Origin: Erythrocercus mccallii
Lineage: Eukaryota > Chordata > Aves > Passeriformes > Dicruridae
Direction of reading: 5' to 3'
Assembly (NCBI GenBank): GCA_013397435.1
Contig: VZRG01000764.1
Location: 274,707 to 338,706 of the forward strand
Length of the DNA: 64,000 nucleotides
The position numbers and the translations under genes were made by a program. Shown one piece after another: positions 61,381 through 64,000 of this stretch (position 1 is its first letter; every line of letters starts with the position of its first letter). The notes under the pieces were generated by a model. That model made no database searches. It was not told the origin of the DNA and saw nothing but the letters and a program-made list of their open reading frames with translations.

Positions 61381-62846
61381 CTGTTTGGAAAGGTTCATGT
61401 TTTATTCCAGGCAACAACAGAAGCGTGATTTGGGTTTAATTGTTGCACTTCTTGTTGTCAGGCCTTGACTCCTGGCCTAGGAAAATAAAATTGTGGATTG
61501 CGACAGTGTTTCAGCTCATTTCTTCTGGTTTTGGTGGTTTAGTTATGGGGGATTTTTTACATTGTTTTAGTTTGAGGGTTGGTTTTTTTAAAGATATTTG
61601 GTGCTTGCTCATTTTCTTTTGGGTTGAAACCACAATTTACTTAGCAGGTCATTAAATACTGTTAAATACCAGGGGTACACCTGAATAATGAAACTCAATT
61701 TTGACACTTGGAGCTGAAAAGAGCTAAAGAAAAAGAGCAATTGGATATATGAAAGGGAAGATAAGTGGAATAGTTAAGAAAGGGCAGCTGACTAAATGCA
61801 ACACTGATAATTGATAACCCATGGTGATAATTGATAACCCATGATATTGGAGTGAGGCTCCAGGTATGGAAAACTGGTTTTCCAAAATAATATGGACATA
61901 TGATCAATAAAATTCAGAGCAAGAATGTGGTTAGAGATTTTGGCTATGTTAATGGTATTAACCTTGGCATCAGTCTTTTAATAAATAAGAACAATATTCA
62001 TGTCCTGAAAACAGAAAACTCTCTGATTACAGTAGTGCATGCTTATGCACACACACACTCTTGCATATATAGGATAAATAATTTTCTAGAATTTTTCAGA
62101 ATGATCGGTTTGTGCATGTATATTATATTTAGAACCATGTTGTTGAAGTATTTTAGCACAAATTCTGTTGCTATGATGAAATATTTAGCTGGAGTGATGG
62201 CACTTGGTATACATCATTGGAGTAGCAGCTATTAGTGTTATGTAGTACATCATCAGTGTGACAACTTTGAGAGGACATGTAATATATAACCAGAAAAGTC
62301 CCATTTGGACTTCAATATCTGGCATTTACTGGTATTAATAATGCAGTGGTTTTAGTTTCAAACAGCAAATAGACATAATTCTGACTCTAAACAGCAGTGA
62401 AATTCCTGTAAACAGTGCCACAGCAGCTTCTACCATGCAGTGATAAGAAATGATTCTCAGCCTAGACTCTATGTATACAGATCACCACCACTTACAGTAC
62501 TATATGGGTAAAAAAACCCACCATCAACAACAACAACAAATAAAGATCAAAACCAAATAAGAAAAAATATCATGAAGTGGAAGCAAATACAAACAGAACT
62601 GGTCAGCCATTCCATCAACAAATTAGTGTGGTACATACCATGAATTATTCTGTGAGTAAAGAGGATCAGGGAGAGCAGAATGAAGAGCCTTGAGAAATAA
62701 AAAAACCCCCTTGATGGTTGTGGAAATTGATGTATAACTTAGATGATACACTTTCATAATTTAAACATAAAGTCATGAAAATAGGAGATTCCAACATATA
62801 CTCAGGGGGGTAAGGAAACTTCCCAGTCTGAGCATTCACGAGACTC
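61381..62846. other. Non-coding sequence with small repeats
   Basis: AT-rich sequence without a gene or dispersed repeat that I recognise. It holds a 20-base tandem duplication at 61805-61844, a short CA run near 62048 and a CAA run near 62526. An open frame of 111 codons at 61900-62235 (+) has no domain. Confidence 0.5.
61805..61844. repeat. 20-bp tandem duplication
   Basis: TGATAATTGATAACCCATG is followed by G in the first copy and A in the second, giving two adjacent 20-base units that differ at one base. This is a recent local duplication with no apparent function. Confidence 0.95.
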
Positions 62847-63333
62847 TGTGTCAGTCACACTCCCAGCACCAGAGACTTGCATTGCTGGGACCCCTCCACA
62901 GCTGCAGTGAGCCCACGGATGCCCTGCACACCCCACTCACAGTCAGACCAGGTTTCACGACCGCTTTAACCCCAGGCTTCCCACAGCAAAGTCTGAGATG
63001 TCTCATTCCATAAAGCCATTTATTCACAGTGCAGTAACACAAAACAGCCTGGGCTGGTACCTCCAAGGAGAAACCCCCAACAAAAGAACTCCTGGACTTT
63101 TATACCCTCACAGTCTACCCAGGCAAAAGCCTTGCTCTTTTCCCTGAGTTCTCTGCTCCTACTGTGTCTCCCAGTTCCATCCACCTGGCTGGCACCATCT
63201 TCTTCATGCCATTTGGTAACCAAAGTGTTGGCAGTTCACGGCCTCTTGTCTTGGGCTCCTACCCAGAGCTCATCTGTATCTCAGTCTGCAGTTTGCAAAC
63301 AGAGGCTACCTGCATCAGATATGTCCCTCAACA
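62847..63333 (-). mobile_element. Solo LTR, - strand, with TATA box and polyadenylation signal
   Basis: The segment is GC-richer than its surroundings. Read on the - strand it starts TGTTGAGGGACATATC (63333 leftwards) and ends GTGTGACTGACACA at 62847. Inside are TATAAAAG (the + strand shows CTTTTATA at about 63097-63104) and, about 75 bases on, AATAAA (+ strand TTTATT at 63019-63024). U3 is about 230 bases, R is short and U5 about 160. No internal retroviral sequence adjoins it and no target duplication was found. The frames of 67-90 codons here are shadows. Confidence 0.65.
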
Positions 63334-63589
63334 AAAGGAGTGGTGAATATATCAGGATGAATTTTTATTCCTTAAAATTACATGTATTTCATGATATAAA
63401 GTAAAACAGATTTTTTTTCTTTTAACCATAAAAACTTATGTTAGCTTGCCTCAGCTATCACAGAAATTTAAACTTTAAAAATGGTCTGAGTTTTCAGTTC
63501 AATATTACAACTATATTGTCAAATCAGCACTGCATCTGAGAATCTTTACTACTCCGTCTTATATCTCAAAAATAGCAACAAGCTTACAA
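63334..63589. other. Non-coding sequence, nothing recognised
   Basis: AT-rich spacer between a solo LTR and a CR1 tail. No features seen. Confidence 0.5.
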
Positions 63590-63668
63590 AATCATAGAAT
63601 CATAGTATAACTCAAGCAGGAAGGGACCCAATAAGGATCACCAAGTCGCACTCTCTGCTATCCACAGG
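63590..63668 (-). mobile_element. CR1 LINE tail fragment
   Basis: The + strand shows AATCATAGAATCATAGTATA, then GCAGGAAGGGACCCAATAAG and GATCACCAAGTCGCAC, the reversed CR1 3' terminal octamers and the adjoining tail. Only about 80 bases remain, so this is a severely 5'-truncated insertion. Confidence 0.9.
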
Positions 63669-63901
63669 TCTATCTACAAATAAATTTTCCAGACAGATTA
63701 AGGAAACAGCTTACGTAGAAGCTTAATCAGTCTAAAGAAAATGTAAGGCATTTAGATATAAAGAAAATAGTCTTTGACTATTTGACCCCAAATATATCCC
63801 CAAATACTTCCTATGTTAATATTATTTTCCTCCTTAAATCAATATAAATTTTTTTCTTATCTTACAGTATATATATTTTTTTCACTCCATTTAAAACATG
63901 G
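63669..63901. other. Non-coding spacer, nothing recognised
   Basis: AT-rich sequence between the CR1 tail and the LTR edge. No features seen. Confidence 0.5.
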
Positions 63902-64000
63902 TGTCTTGGTTTAGGGCAAATTTGGGAGGAAACCTCCGAAGGGGTTCCTCTGGAAGCAAACCCAAACGGCCCCTCCCCCCTGCCAGCCCGGGAAAAGGAA
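63902..64000 (+). mobile_element. Left end of an endogenous retrovirus LTR, cut by the window edge
   Basis: TGTCTTGGTTTAGGGCAAAT starts sharply after AT-rich DNA and leads into GC-rich sequence with GGAGGAAACCTCCGAAGG, CCCAAACGGCCCCTCCCCCC and GCCAGCCCGGGAAAAGG. This is a typical 5' start of a widespread songbird LTR. Because the rest lies beyond position 64000, it could be a solo LTR or the 5' LTR of a provirus. Orientation is + from the TG start and family resemblance. Confidence 0.75.

Noticed and set aside
61900..62235. 111-codon + strand frame
   Set aside because: Looks like chance: no conserved motif and no supporting signals.
63020..63404. Frames of 60-90 codons on both strands
   Set aside because: They lie in and across the edge of the LTR at 62847-63333, which carries no retroviral coding sequence.

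Overview
The window reads as a gene-poor, AT-rich stretch of a bird nuclear genome, most likely a passerine (songbird) macrochromosome. The evidence is the repeat content. There are several truncated CR1 LINEs with the avian 3' tail, fragments of an ERV-L element whose LTR begins in the manner common in songbird genomes (TTGTGGTTTAAGCCC on the + strand), and the first 99 bases of another songbird-type LTR at the right edge. No bacterial-style operons, ribosome binding sites or dense coding are present. I found no coding exon of a cellular gene that I can defend.

Layout. Positions 1-3820 are AT-rich sequence in which I recognise nothing. Positions 3820-4237 hold the only gene-like signal: a purine/A-rich tract, then a short CpG island (about 25 CpG in about 250 bases, 3966-4218) with CCAAT and CRE-like boxes, ending in a good 5' splice donor (CTG|GTAAGAGT, exon end 4237). 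I read this as the promoter and untranslated first exon of an unidentified + strand gene or lncRNA. Its next exon would lie downstream, perhaps outside the window. It contains a 16-codon upstream-type ORF (4108-4158).

Positions 4238-27329 are mostly unrecognised AT-rich, intron-like or intergenic sequence. It is interrupted by a candidate LTR (12555-12990, -), a CR1 3' end (13755-14140, +), the 3' portion of an ERV-L provirus with a broken integrase remnant (17078-18166, -), a second candidate LTR (21549-21828, -) and an (AT)n microsatellite. Positions 27330-36165 hold three CR1 copies on the - strand (27331, 28725 and 35026 onward) and an unusual degenerate 10-bp-periodic repeat (33191-33660). 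Positions 36166-55570 are again largely featureless, with a 38-base poly(T) tract, a (GA)13 microsatellite, an AT-rich block and one LTR with clear TATA and polyadenylation signals (41313-41763, +).

Positions 55571-64000 are the most repeat-dense part. They contain a long CR1 that reaches back into the reverse transcriptase reading frame (-), a perfect 28-bp palindrome, a CR1 on the + strand interrupted by AT-rich sequence, two more LTRs, a CR1 tail and the edge of another LTR at the window end.

The elements do not form a functional system. The protein-coding remnants are decayed reverse transcriptase and integrase pieces. I did not find an obvious undescribed biological system. The observations most worth a second look are the CpG-island first exon and its small ORF, the decamer-periodic repeat, and the palindromic tandem duplication near 58.9 kb.
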